Origin: Pseudobacter ginsenosidimutans
GTDB lineage: Bacteria; Bacteroidota; Bacteroidia; Chitinophagales; Chitinophagaceae
Assembly (NCBI RefSeq): GCF_007970185.1
Contig: NZ_CP042431.1
Span: forward strand, 930,001 to 994,000
Length of the DNA: 64,000 nucleotides
Direction: 5' to 3'
The notes beneath the pieces are model-generated. The model was given only the letters and a program-made list of their open reading frames with translations, searched no databases and was not told the origin of the DNA. Below are positions 19,177 to 27,844 of this stretch, in pieces (position 1 is the stretch's first letter; the number at the start of each line of letters is the position of its first letter). Made by a program: the position numbers and the translations under genes.

Positions 19177-19974
19177 ATGCATGCAAGTGAAACCAGTCTG
19201 AGAACTGTGCGGGTGACTCGTTATGTTACACCTCTGCGCGAAGGAGGATCACTGCCGGCCATCGCCGAAGCAGATGATGGCTTCCTGTACGTACTCAAAT
19301 TCCGTGGAGCAGGACAGGGCGTGAAAGCCCTTGTGGCGGAACTGATCGGCGGAGAAATTTCCAGAATACTGGGCTTGAAAATCCCTGAACTGGTTTTCGC
19401 TACGCTGGACAGCGCCTTTGGCCGGACCGAACCGGATGAAGAGATACAGGACTTGCTGAAATCCAGTACAGGATTGAATCTGGGGCTGCATTACCTTCAG
19501 GGCGCCATCACCTTCGATCCGGTAGTGAACTTTGTTGATCCCATACTGGCATCGAAGATCGTGTGGATGGACTGCCTGCTCACCAATGTAGACAGAACAG
19601 CACGCAATACCAATATGCTGATCTGGAACAAAGAGCTCTGGCTGATCGATCATGGCGCTTCCCTCTATTTCCATCATTCCTGGCAACAGTGGGAAGAACA
19701 GGCAAAGAAACCTTTTGCCATGGTGAAAGACCATGTACTGCTACCTTTTGCATCGGAACTGGAAAAAGTGAATGCTTCACTCCGGGAATTGCTTACTCCG
19801 GAAAAGATCAGGAGCATCGTGAACCTGTTGCCGGACGACTGGCTCAATACCTGGAGCTCAGGAGAACCACCCCAACAGATCCGCGAAGTGTATTATAATT
19901 TTCTTATCACCCGTTTGGCCTCATCGGAAATATTTGTAAAAGAAGCGCAGCATGCAAGAAGCATACTTATTTGA
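19177..19974 (+). CDS. HipA-like kinase-domain protein
   Basis: A 265-residue protein with the split HipA-like kinase fold: YVLKFRGAGQGVKALVAELIGGEI carries the ATP-binding lysine and adjacent helix, VWMDCLLTNVDRTARNTNML holds the catalytic-loop Asp-x4-Asn pattern, and LWLIDHGASLYFHH has the metal-binding Asp. It lacks the N-terminal domain and HTH partner of classical HipBA toxin systems. Its 3' end overlaps the next gene (DUF3037) by 23 nt. These two families are commonly found side by side, so they likely act together. The kinase substrate is unknown. Confidence 0.85.
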   Translation: MHASETSLRTVRVTRYVTPLREGGSLPAIAEADDGFLYVLKFRGAGQGVKALVAELIGGEISRILGLKIPELVFATLDSAFGRTEPDEEIQDLLKSSTGLNLGLHYLQGAITFDPVVNFVDPILASKIVWMDCLLTNVDRTARNTNMLIWNKELWLIDHGASLYFHHSWQQWEEQAKKPFAMVKDHVLLPFASELEKVNASLRELLTPEKIRSIVNLLPDDWLNTWSSGEPPQQIREVYYNFLITRLASSEIFVKEAQHARSILI

Positions 19975-20335
19975 GTACGCGGTACTCCGCATAGTACCGA
20001 GAGTGGAACGTGAGGAGTTCCTCAATACAGGCGTGATCCTGTATTGCAAAGACCTGCGCTTCCTGCAGACCATCATCACCATCGATACCAATCGCTTGCT
20101 CACCTTTGCCCCCAAGCTGGATATCGAAGAAGTGCAGGCGCATTTGCAGGCTTTTGAGCAGATCAGCCTTGGCAACCCCGCCGCCGGCCCCATCGCCAAA
20201 CTGGATATGCCCAGCCGCTTCCGCTGGCTAACCGCCACCAGAAGCACTGTAATTCAATCATCAAAAGTACATCCCGGCCTTTCCAAAGACCCGCTGATAA
20301 CCCTGCAGAAACTGCACGCACAACTCGTTCTCTGA
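19952..20335 (+). CDS. DUF3037-family protein
   Basis: A 127-residue protein with the DUF3037 pattern near the start (YLFEYAVLRIVPRVEREEFLNTGVILYC) and a helical C-terminal part ending KLHAQLVL. It overlaps the HipA-like gene by 23 nt and is almost certainly co-translated with it. Its function is unknown. The overlap suggests a partner or regulator of the kinase-like protein. Confidence 0.85.
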   Translation: MQEAYLFEYAVLRIVPRVEREEFLNTGVILYCKDLRFLQTIITIDTNRLLTFAPKLDIEEVQAHLQAFEQISLGNPAAGPIAKLDMPSRFRWLTATRSTVIQSSKVHPGLSKDPLITLQKLHAQLVL

Positions 20336-20432
20336 CCCATTGACAATCTTACGGCAGCTTCGTAACTTTATAGTGCAACGTTTACATACCAGGCAATCCC
20401 ACTCTATTCTCATCAACCTAAACCAGCTTGCG

Positions 20433-21131
20433 ATGAAAAAGATTTGCCTTTTGCTAACACTATTGGCTGCCTGTCAAATGGCAGCACAATCACAGGTGAA
20501 CAGCGAGATCATGCCCGCTGCTCAAACCTCCTGGCTCACAGACAGTCTGAAACAGCTCTTCCGCATTCAGTACCCCGTCAATAACGTTTACCGGTACACT
20601 GACAAATCAGGCTCCTACTACTGTGTGCTCACAGAAAGCAGGGATTCCATTATTCCATCTAAAGACACATTCCATTTCAGGATCAGGGCCGTGAACCTGA
20701 AGCAGGAATCCAGCGGCCAGTTCAGTAAAGTATGGGATATGAGCGATTACATATTACAGAAAGACCAGCATGAATCCAATATCTGGTTCTGGAACCAGTA
20801 CATCGCTTTTGAAGACCTGGATAAAGATGGGCTCACCGATCCCGTTATCGTATACGGAACCGCCGCCACCAACGGCACCAGCGATGGCCGTGTGAAATGC
20901 ATGGTGTTCTACAAAGGCGAAAAGATCGGCGTACGCCATCAGAACTCCCTGGAACAGAATGAGCGGAATACCACGGTAGACAAAGCTTTCTACAATCTTC
21001 CCGCCGCAGTACAATTGTCTGTTGCCCGCAGATTGGAAGATATGGTAAAACAACAGCAAGCTGTTTTCTCTTCCGGCTGGCAGAAAGCCATGAAGAGCAA
21101 AAGGACTTATTTTGATGAAAAGAACCAATAA
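20433..21131 (+). CDS. Secreted protein of unknown function with a calcium-loop-like DLDKDG motif
   Basis: A 232-residue protein starting at the ATG at 20433 (MKKICLLLTLLAACQMAAQS, a good signal peptide). The longer frame only adds a TTG-started leader. The middle contains YIAFEDLDKDGLTDPVIVYG, an FG-GAP/EF-like loop typical of a beta-propeller repeat. The arrangement resembles the short secreted family that pairs such a loop with a conserved aromatic segment. The closest named group I can think of is the M949_RS01915-type family, with low certainty. The last codon overlaps the next frame's first possible start. Confidence 0.7.
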   Translation: MKKICLLLTLLAACQMAAQSQVNSEIMPAAQTSWLTDSLKQLFRIQYPVNNVYRYTDKSGSYYCVLTESRDSIIPSKDTFHFRIRAVNLKQESSGQFSKVWDMSDYILQKDQHESNIWFWNQYIAFEDLDKDGLTDPVIVYGTAATNGTSDGRVKCMVFYKGEKIGVRHQNSLEQNERNTTVDKAFYNLPAAVQLSVARRLEDMVKQQQAVFSSGWQKAMKSKRTYFDEKNQ

Positions 21132-21184
21132 TGCTGCGTTTTGCCGGATTGGTTTGTCAGGAGAAAAACCCGGGCAACCTCCTT

Positions 21185-21949
21185 ATGAAATTCATTCTCT
21201 CTTTGTGGCTGTTCCTGACCGTTAGCATCGCTCATGCACAGAACCGGTTTTCGCTGGAACAAAAAGAAATTGGTATGAGCATTTACGTGCCCTGGCTGAA
21301 CAATATCCGGTACTTCGATTACTACTACAAAAAACCCGAAGCCCTCACAGGTTTTAATGGCCTCGGAGCGGGAGTCTTTTATCGGGTCAATGCTTTCAAA
21401 TATTCGCTTAATGCCTCTCTGATACAAATCCAACTTGCCCCCTGGGGTAATTATGCAGCGGGAACCACCAGGGAACCTATTGTAAAAACGATGGGCATCG
21501 ATGCAATGGTGCATTATGCCCCCATTGATCATTTACAACTTGTGGGCGGTATCAATTACTACAATCTTCATTTCAGACAACCTCTCAATTACGAAAAAAT
21601 TGTTTTGAAAGAAAGCGATGCCAGTCTCGGATTGACCTTTGGCATAGAAGGAAGATTGGCGGACCCGGTGAATTTTGGATTGTTTTACAGACCAGCTATT
21701 ATTGGCCTGGACAACAGGTTCCGTTCTTACTCTATTTCATTCGAGCTCCGGGCAGACCTGGCATTCTGGAAATCCCCCCGCAAAGCGAGGCCCTTCAGAA
21801 CTACTCCACCCAGAGTAATACCAACAACAACAACTCCCGGTGGAAGACGGGTGCCCCTGAAAAGGTCAGGACCTCCGAAATCCCCAAGGCCCACAAAAGA
21901 GCAGTCGGAAAAAAATCTACCACTTCGTGTTATTGTCCCGCAATCCTGA
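21185..21949 (+). CDS. Exported outer-membrane-like protein with a basic Pro/Thr-rich tail
   Basis: A 254-residue protein from the ATG at 21185. It has a signal peptide (MKFILSLWLFLTVSIAHAQ). Residues about 20-195 show alternating hydrophobic/polar strands with many aromatics (GMSIYVPWLNNIRYFDYYY, SISFELRADLAFW), as expected for a small beta-barrel. The last 55 residues switch to a basic tail rich in Arg, Pro and Thr (TTPPRVIPTTTTPGGRRVP). An upstream ATG at 21131 overlaps the previous stop but lacks a signal-like leader. No family was recognised. Confidence 0.65.
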   Translation: MKFILSLWLFLTVSIAHAQNRFSLEQKEIGMSIYVPWLNNIRYFDYYYKKPEALTGFNGLGAGVFYRVNAFKYSLNASLIQIQLAPWGNYAAGTTREPIVKTMGIDAMVHYAPIDHLQLVGGINYYNLHFRQPLNYEKIVLKESDASLGLTFGIEGRLADPVNFGLFYRPAIIGLDNRFRSYSISFELRADLAFWKSPRKARPFRTTPPRVIPTTTTPGGRRVPLKRSGPPKSPRPTKEQSEKNLPLRVIVPQS

Positions 21950-21982
21950 AGCCGGTAAATTTGCGCCCACAACAACACCGCC

Positions 21983-22564
21983 ATGAAGCATAGTCCCCGT
22001 GCATGGTTGCCAGGTATCCTCCTGCCTGCAATGATGCTGATCTTTTTTGCATTGTCCGCCTGTAAGAAAGGCGACGAAAGCCCACAGCAACCGGGACAGA
22101 ATACCAACATGAATGCAGGAACAATCAACGTCACCAATAATAATTGGACATATCCGGGCAACTACTCAGGCAAACATTCCGGCAGTTCAATATTCCATTC
22201 CACCAAATACACAGACATTCCTGCGCCGGAGATCACCGAAGAAATTGTAAAGAATGGATTGGTGCAGGTGTACTTCAATCCCTCCGATGATGGCAGTTTT
22301 ATCTCACTGCCCTTCCGGCTGGAAAGCATCTCACACAATTACAATTTTTCCTTCGAATACAGCAAAGGGAAAATCAGGGTGCATTTCTATTTCACTCCCA
22401 ATCAACATAGTGGTACGCTGCCATCTCTCGCCAGCACAACCGTGAAGGATTATGTTTTCAAATACATTGTTGTGCCCGGCCCCATGAGTATCAAAATGCA
22501 AAAAGATGGCATTCGGCTATCCGAATACGAAACAGTAACGCAATATGCATCAGTAAATCATTGA
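21983..22564 (+). CDS. Lipoprotein of unknown function
   Basis: A 193-residue protein with a type II signal peptide: LIFFALSACKKGDES gives a lipobox with the modified Cys near residue 27, followed by a Ser/Gln/Asn-rich linker. The mature part is beta-rich, with no known domain recognised. A strong terminator follows directly. It is expected at a periplasm-facing or surface membrane leaflet. Confidence 0.75.
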   Translation: MKHSPRAWLPGILLPAMMLIFFALSACKKGDESPQQPGQNTNMNAGTINVTNNNWTYPGNYSGKHSGSSIFHSTKYTDIPAPEITEEIVKNGLVQVYFNPSDDGSFISLPFRLESISHNYNFSFEYSKGKIRVHFYFTPNQHSGTLPSLASTTVKDYVFKYIVVPGPMSIKMQKDGIRLSEYETVTQYASVNH

Positions 22565-22590
22565 AGATCCTTTGTAGTAGGCCTTGAAAA

Positions 22591-22629
22591 AACAAGCCCG
22601 TTGCTTCTGCAGCGGGTTTGATCTTTTTA
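22591..22629 (+). terminator. Rho-independent terminator after the lipoprotein gene
   Basis: An 11-bp stem, AAGCCCGTTGC paired with GCAGCGGGTTT around TTCT, followed by a T-rich run (TTTGATCTTTTT). Confidence 0.8.
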
Positions 22630-22713
22630 GGCCTTCAATTCTGTAGAACTGTTTACTCAGGCAATGCCATATTCCGGAACTACAGCAGGCATCAGGTTTG
22701 TACCGGAATTTTT

Positions 22714-24023
22714 ATGGCTATAAGGATTATCATAGCAATGATCTGTTACCTCCCTCTTTGCTGGATACTTTCCGCCTGTAAAAGCAATATGCTCGCATCC
22801 GGTAAGAGTCCGCAGGAATCTTATGCAGACAGGCTAAAAGAATGGGACTCGACAGCAGCGCCATGGGCGCCCGCTGGTTTGAAGCCGCAGCAAAAAGCCT
22901 CTCATCTCCACTGCATATTCAGCTTCCCTTCCGCGAAACAGGATTCTTCAGCCCGGACAATCCACTGGCATTCGGATACAGGATCGATCTGAAACAGGGA
23001 CAACGGCTATCCATCAACGTGAGTGGACGATCCAACCCTTACGGAAAAATATTCATCGAGCTCTGGGGGCCCGGCCGCAGGAACAATGGTCTGGAATTAC
23101 TGGACTATGCCGATTCTACAGGAAAGCTTGGCTATGAAGCCGGCTCTGACATTTCACTGATCCTTCGCTTGCAATCCGAATTACTGGCGCCGCTTTCTTA
23201 TGATTTAGAAATTACTGCCGGCCCATCACTGGCATTCCCTGTTTCTGGCAGCGGCAATAATCATATTGGCAGCATCTGGGGTGATCAGCGGGATGCTGGC
23301 GCACGCCTTCATGAAGGCATCGACATCTTCGGGAAAAGAGGCACACCTATTCTCGCCGCATCAGAAGGAAGGATCACCTCCGTCCGTGAAGGAGGACTCG
23401 GAGGCAAAACAGTCTGGCTCCGGCCTTCAGGAAAAGACATTACGCTCTACTATGCGCATCTCGATTCACAATTGGTGGAAGCCGGACAACGGGTAAGTAC
23501 AGGCGATACTGTCGGTTTGCTCGGTAATACCGGTAATGCCATCAATACTCCACCACATCTTCATTTCGGTATCTATGGAAATGCCGGGGCAGTAAATCCG
23601 ATCTATTATGTAAGAAAAGAAACAGCCAAACCTGCTGCAATCACCGGTAATGCTGCATGGCTGGGAAAAACTGCGCGGACAAGTTCAAGGCAATCGCTGC
23701 TGACCACTACGGGCGCCAAAACAAACGGTCCTGTTCTGGACAAAAGCACGTACCTTGTTGTTACAGCAGTTACCGGCGCTTATTACAAAGTGCAACTGCC
23801 AGACAGATCGGAAGGATTGATCCCTGTAAGCGCTGTTACTTCACTTGAACGGAATATAGAAACCATTTCAAACCCAAAGCCCGCTCCGTTATTGTTTGCA
23901 CCCCTTGCGGGATCTGCAATTGTTACAAGCAATCCGCCATCCACCCTTCCCGTAAAAGCCAGGTTCAATGGCTTTGCCTATGTTGACAACGGCAACCTGC
24001 GCGGATGGCTGCTCATTCAATAA
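22714..24023 (+). pseudogene. M23 (LytM) metallopeptidase lipoprotein, split by a one-base frameshift
   Basis: The 5' part (ATG at 22714) encodes a lipoprotein signal (LCWILSACKSN) and SYADRLKEWDS. The rest lies in the next frame from about 22842 (MGLDSSAMGARWFEAAAKSL). Adding one A to the AAAA at 22836-22839 joins them into one protein of about 436 residues. The span is 1310 nt, one short of a multiple of three. The intact downstream part has a beta-sandwich, then the LytM domain with zinc ligands in HEGID and HLHFG, then an SH3-like tail. Such enzymes cut peptidoglycan peptides. Without the frameshift repair the peptidase part has no signal peptide. It may be a true lesion or a sequence error. 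Confidence 0.8.
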
Positions 24024-24038
24024 TTCAAACTAACAGAT

Positions 24039-24488
24039 ATGGCAACAGCTTCTATCAGCCTTACCAGCACAGCTTTTGAACACGGAGGCCTCATCCCGGA
24101 TAAATTCACCTGCGATGGAGAAAACACCAATCCACCACTCACTATCGGATTACTGCCTGAAGGCACCAAAACACTCGCACTGATCTTCGAAGACCCTGAT
24201 GCGCCAATGGGCATCTATGCTCACTGGATCGTTTGGAATATCGCGCCAACGGATATCATCAAGGAGAACAGCCGGCCAGGCATCAGTGGCATGAACAGCT
24301 CCGGCAAAACAGGCTACACGGGCCCCTGTCCACCCGACAAAGAGCATCGCTATTTCTTCTATCTTTTTGCACTCGATACAGATCTTGACCTACCCGAAGT
24401 TTCCACCAAAGGCGATCTCTCTTCTTCCATCGTTAACCATATACTCGGAGAGGGCATACTGATGGGCAGGTATGACAGAAAACGCTGA
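24039..24488 (+). CDS. YbhB/YbcL family Raf-kinase-inhibitor-like (PEBP) protein
   Basis: A 149-residue phosphatidylethanolamine-binding-like protein. Family motifs: PDKFTCDGENTNPPL near the N-terminus, ALIFEDPDAPMGIYAHWIVWNI (the DPDxP and H-W pocket residues), and GYTGPCPPDKEHRYFF. The length is typical and there is no signal peptide, so it is cytoplasmic. It starts 15 nt after the M23 stop and may be cotranscribed. The cellular role of bacterial members is unclear. Confidence 0.93.
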   Translation: MATASISLTSTAFEHGGLIPDKFTCDGENTNPPLTIGLLPEGTKTLALIFEDPDAPMGIYAHWIVWNIAPTDIIKENSRPGISGMNSSGKTGYTGPCPPDKEHRYFFYLFALDTDLDLPEVSTKGDLSSSIVNHILGEGILMGRYDRKR

Positions 24489-24545
24489 CCCCATCTTCCT
24501 TGCCGGATCAGCAAGAATCAGGTGGCCCCGCCTGTTCCATCCTCT

Positions 24546-24553
24546 TACATTTG
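24546..24553 (+). promoter_or_regulatory. Possible -7 promoter element before the oxygenase gene
   Basis: TACATTTG fits TAnnTTTG and lies 15 nt before the ATG at 24569. It supports that ATG over the upstream TTG at 24500. No good -33 element is seen. Confidence 0.35.
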
Positions 24554-24568
24554 ATCAAAACAGATCAT

Positions 24569-25282
24569 ATGGAATCTATTGCAAACAGACTGGGTGCACT
24601 GGACTGGAACATTATCAGGGAGGATTTACACAGAAAAGGATTTGTAACAGTGAAGAATGTTTTGAATGATGATGAATGTAACGGGTTGATCCAAAATTAT
24701 TCCACTGCCAGCTGCTATCGCAAAACGATATTAATGGAACGATATCGTTTCGGATTGGGCGAGTATAAATATTTCAGTTACCCACTGCCTTCACTCGTTC
24801 AAACATTCAGAGAACAGGTATACCAGCATATTGCTCCCGTTGCCAATCAATGGATGCGCGAAGCAGGAATAGAAAAACAATTTCCCCGCACACATGCAGA
24901 GATGATCAGCCAATGCCACCAGAACCAGCAGCTTCATCCCACGCCATTGATCCTGAAATATGGGAAAGATGGTTTCAATACATTGCACCAGGATCTGTAT
25001 GGCGATATTTATTTTCCTATACAGATTCTGTTCGTACTCAATCAGGCAGGGCGGGATTTCACCGGTGGAGAATTTGTGATCACGGAGCAGATCCCCCGCG
25101 CACAATCAAAGGCAAATGTTCTCTCCCCTGATAAAGGCGATATGGTTATTTTTACTACCAGCTTCAGACCTGTGCGCGGCTCAAAAGGATTCTACCGTGT
25201 GAATATGAAACATGGCGTCAGTCCCCTGCATTCCGGAGAACGGTACAGTATGGGTATTATTTTTCATGATGCATTGAGCTGA
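24569..25282 (+). CDS. 2OG-Fe(II) oxygenase
   Basis: A 237-residue cytoplasmic protein. The double-stranded beta-helix shows the iron ligands HQD (FNTLHQDLYGD) and a distal His (NMKHGVSPL), and a likely 2-oxoglutarate Arg just after it (GERYSMG). The N-terminal segment (LHRKGFVTVKNVLNDDECNGL) is the usual helix before the jelly roll. It resembles the bacterial family of proteins annotated as 2OG-Fe(II) oxygenases with unknown substrate. I start at the ATG at 24569. The frame from 24500 begins at TTG and lacks conserved features. Confidence 0.82.
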   Translation: MESIANRLGALDWNIIREDLHRKGFVTVKNVLNDDECNGLIQNYSTASCYRKTILMERYRFGLGEYKYFSYPLPSLVQTFREQVYQHIAPVANQWMREAGIEKQFPRTHAEMISQCHQNQQLHPTPLILKYGKDGFNTLHQDLYGDIYFPIQILFVLNQAGRDFTGGEFVITEQIPRAQSKANVLSPDKGDMVIFTTSFRPVRGSKGFYRVNMKHGVSPLHSGERYSMGIIFHDALS

Positions 25283-25383
25283 GAACGGTATGAAGAAAAA
25301 TACAAGGTTGGAAAAGTGATGAACAATTTATCTCTGGTCTGCGTTACAGGCAACAGGTATTCACCCGAAAAACGAATTGTATA

Positions 25384-26394
25384 ATGAAAGCAATAGGATT
25401 TAAAACATCGTTACCCATCAGTGAAGCAGAGAGCTTTATTGATTTCGAAACAGACAAACCAGTTCCGGCAGGTCATGACCTGCTGGTGAAGATAGCAGCC
25501 ATTTCCGTGAACCCGGTCGACTTCAAAGTGCGGCAGAATTCGGCAAAAGACAAAGTGCTGGACATCCCCAAAGTGATCGGCTTCGATGCCGCCGGTGTAG
25601 TGGAAGCAGTGGGGGATGCAGTCACTCTCTTTAAGCCCGGCGATAAGGTCTTTTATGCGGGAGACATCAACAAACCCGGCAGCAATGCAGAGTTCCAACT
25701 GATAGACGAACGCATCGTGGGCAGAAAGCCCGCATCGCTCAGCAATACCGAAGCAGCAGTGATGCCGCTCACTTCCCTCACTGCATGGGAGCTGCTTTTC
25801 CATCGCATTCGTATCAATGAAAAAGACAAGGGAAAATCCATCCTCATCATCGGTGGCGCCGGAGGCGTAGGCAGCATCGCCATTCAACTGGCAAAGAAAA
25901 TTGCAGGACTCACAGTGATCACTACTGCCAGCCGCCCCGAAACCACTGCATGGGCGAAACAGCAGGGGGCTGATCATGTAGTGAACCATAAAGACCTGGT
26001 GAATGAAGTTCGTAAAGCAGGTTTTCAACAAGTGGACTTCATTCTCGATCTCGTTGATACCAACGGTTATTGGGATGCTATGGCCGAGTTGATCAAACCA
26101 CAGGGCAGCATCGCTTCCATCACCGGTTCGCAAACGCCCGTGGCACTCATCAAACTGAAAACGAAAAGTGTTGCTTTCTTCTGGGAATCCATGTTTACAA
26201 GATCAACCTTTCAAACAGAGGATATGATAGAACAACACCATATCCTCAACAAAGTAGCCGAACTACTGGATAATGGAACTCTGAAAAGCACGCTGAACGA
26301 GACTTTGGAGGGATTGAGCGCAGCCAATATCAGGCAGGCGCATCAGCAACTTGAAAGCGGTAAAACCATCGGGAAGCTGGCCATCCGTTTTTGA
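25384..26394 (+). CDS. Zinc-independent alcohol dehydrogenase-like / quinone oxidoreductase
   Basis: A 336-residue medium-chain dehydrogenase/reductase. An N-terminal GroES-like part (VKIAAISVNPVDFKVR, GFDAAGVVEAVG) precedes the Rossmann fold (IIGGAGGVGSIAIQLAKK, the AxxGxxG-type NADP site). The structural and catalytic zinc cysteines of true alcohol dehydrogenases are missing, which fits the quinone oxidoreductase branch. It is a single gene with its own terminator. The substrate is unknown. Confidence 0.9.
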   Translation: MKAIGFKTSLPISEAESFIDFETDKPVPAGHDLLVKIAAISVNPVDFKVRQNSAKDKVLDIPKVIGFDAAGVVEAVGDAVTLFKPGDKVFYAGDINKPGSNAEFQLIDERIVGRKPASLSNTEAAVMPLTSLTAWELLFHRIRINEKDKGKSILIIGGAGGVGSIAIQLAKKIAGLTVITTASRPETTAWAKQQGADHVVNHKDLVNEVRKAGFQQVDFILDLVDTNGYWDAMAELIKPQGSIASITGSQTPVALIKLKTKSVAFFWESMFTRSTFQTEDMIEQHHILNKVAELLDNGTLKSTLNETLEGLSAANIRQAHQQLESGKTIGKLAIRF

Positions 26395-26413
26395 TCTTTT
26401 TATATTATTCCAT

Positions 26414-26446
26414 AAAAATAGCGTTGCGAGAGCAGCGCTATTTTTT
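26414..26446 (+). terminator. Rho-independent terminator after the oxidoreductase gene
   Basis: AAATAGCGTTGC pairs with GCAGCGCTATTT around a short loop, followed by TTTT. Confidence 0.85.
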
Positions 26447-26596
26447 GCCGGCAGCCCCGGCCTGTAGTTTTTCTTGTTGAATAGTTTTCTTCAACACAAT
26501 CCCATCATAAGATTCATGTAAAGGTTTTACCAGTAATCTGTAAATTAAGATTTTTTACTTTTCTTGCAACTATCTGAAAACCGGTCAACCTGCAAT

Positions 26597-27778
26597 ATGC
26601 CTTATTCCCAAAGCCAAACAGGACTGAATAATATTCAGTCTATTCTTGAAGAGGCCTGTATTCTGGCCAATCGTTTCAATCATTCGCTTATTGAACATGA
26701 CCATATTCATGTGGCCATGCTCCGTACCCCCAACCAGGCAAGTGAATTTTGCCAGGGACCAGATGCAGAAGAATTGACAAGCAGGCTACAGCATGATTAT
26801 CCTTCAAATGGGGCAGGGAACGCAACTATAGCGATGTCACTTTCAGAAATGAGCAAACACGTAATGCAACATGCGGAGATGATCGCGGTTTCGTTTGGTG
26901 CTAAAACAATCAGTAGCGTGCATCTGTTGCTTGCATTACTCAGCGTCAACGGCCCGGTAACTGATGCATTCCTCAGGGCCGGGATCACTTATGAAGATAT
27001 TGCAGGACATTTATCTGCTAACCCACCTGAAAAGCTTTTCCCTCCGATTCCCGTCCACAGGAAAAAGGATTATTCTTTCTGGGAAAAACTAATAATGGAA
27101 AAACAAAAAAAGGACAAAGAACTCCGCAGCTTGTATTCCTCAGGGGTTGCTCTCGCTGTTTATAGCAGGTTTGAAGAATGCCTTTCCATTTGCAAAATAG
27201 CGCTGGGGCTTGATCAACGCAATTATAGTTTCAGGAAATTGAAAATGGATTGCCATATCTGGATGCGTGATTTCAATAATGCACTTCCTATAGCCGTGGA
27301 TCTGTACATGGAGCTGCCGGACCAACAGTCCAAAGCAGATCTGGCATTCACTTATGCTGAGATGGGAAGACACGAAGATGCACTGAAATTGTATCGAGCA
27401 ATGATCGAAGATCATCCCGATGACGATCATGCGCTGAACAATCTTGGTTTTAGTCTTCAGCAACAGGAAAAATACCAGGAAGCGATCCCTTTTTACGAAA
27501 GAGCTATTGCCGCCAATCCACTCAATGCATTCCCTGTAGATAACCTGGGCTTTGTCCTTTACCGATCAGGAGAAATTTCAAAGGGTTTGGAACTGATCAA
27601 CCATTCACTTGAAATGCATAAAGGAAATGCCTATGCTTACAAATACAGGGGGATCATTTTTATGGAAACAGGTAACAAGGAAGAAGCGATCCGGAATTTC
27701 AAACTGGCGCTCAAATACCATTACACAAAATTATACGGAGATGAAGTTGTTGACCTGTTGAAGAACCTGGAAGGATAA
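26597..27778 (+). CDS. Clp N-terminal-repeat domain fused to tetratricopeptide repeats
   Basis: A 393-residue soluble protein from the ATG at 26597 (a TTG-started leader exists upstream). Residues about 10-145 resemble the Clp_N double repeat: LEEACILANRFNHSLIEHDHIHVAML, then MIAVSFGAKTISSVHLLLALLS with a following FLRAGI helix. Residues about 190-390 are TPRs (EDALKLYRAMIEDHPDDDHALNNLGFSLQQQ, EAIPFYERAIAANPLNAFPV). No AAA+ ATPase domain is present, so it is not a Clp chaperone. It could be a substrate- or partner-binding adaptor. The next gene, a bestrophin, follows closely. Confidence 0.75.
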   Translation: MPYSQSQTGLNNIQSILEEACILANRFNHSLIEHDHIHVAMLRTPNQASEFCQGPDAEELTSRLQHDYPSNGAGNATIAMSLSEMSKHVMQHAEMIAVSFGAKTISSVHLLLALLSVNGPVTDAFLRAGITYEDIAGHLSANPPEKLFPPIPVHRKKDYSFWEKLIMEKQKKDKELRSLYSSGVALAVYSRFEECLSICKIALGLDQRNYSFRKLKMDCHIWMRDFNNALPIAVDLYMELPDQQSKADLAFTYAEMGRHEDALKLYRAMIEDHPDDDHALNNLGFSLQQQEKYQEAIPFYERAIAANPLNAFPVDNLGFVLYRSGEISKGLELINHSLEMHKGNAYAYKYRGIIFMETGNKEEAIRNFKLALKYHYTKLYGDEVVDLLKNLEG

Positions 27779-27844
27779 TTGTACAAACCCTATTCACCGG
27801 AATCCGTTCTAATTTCGTATTTTCAGCAGAAGCCTTTTCAATAC

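Noticed and set aside
19177-19974. HipBA toxin-antitoxin system
   Set aside because: No HTH HipB gene is adjacent and the HipA N-terminal domain is missing; the DUF3037 neighbour defines a different unit.
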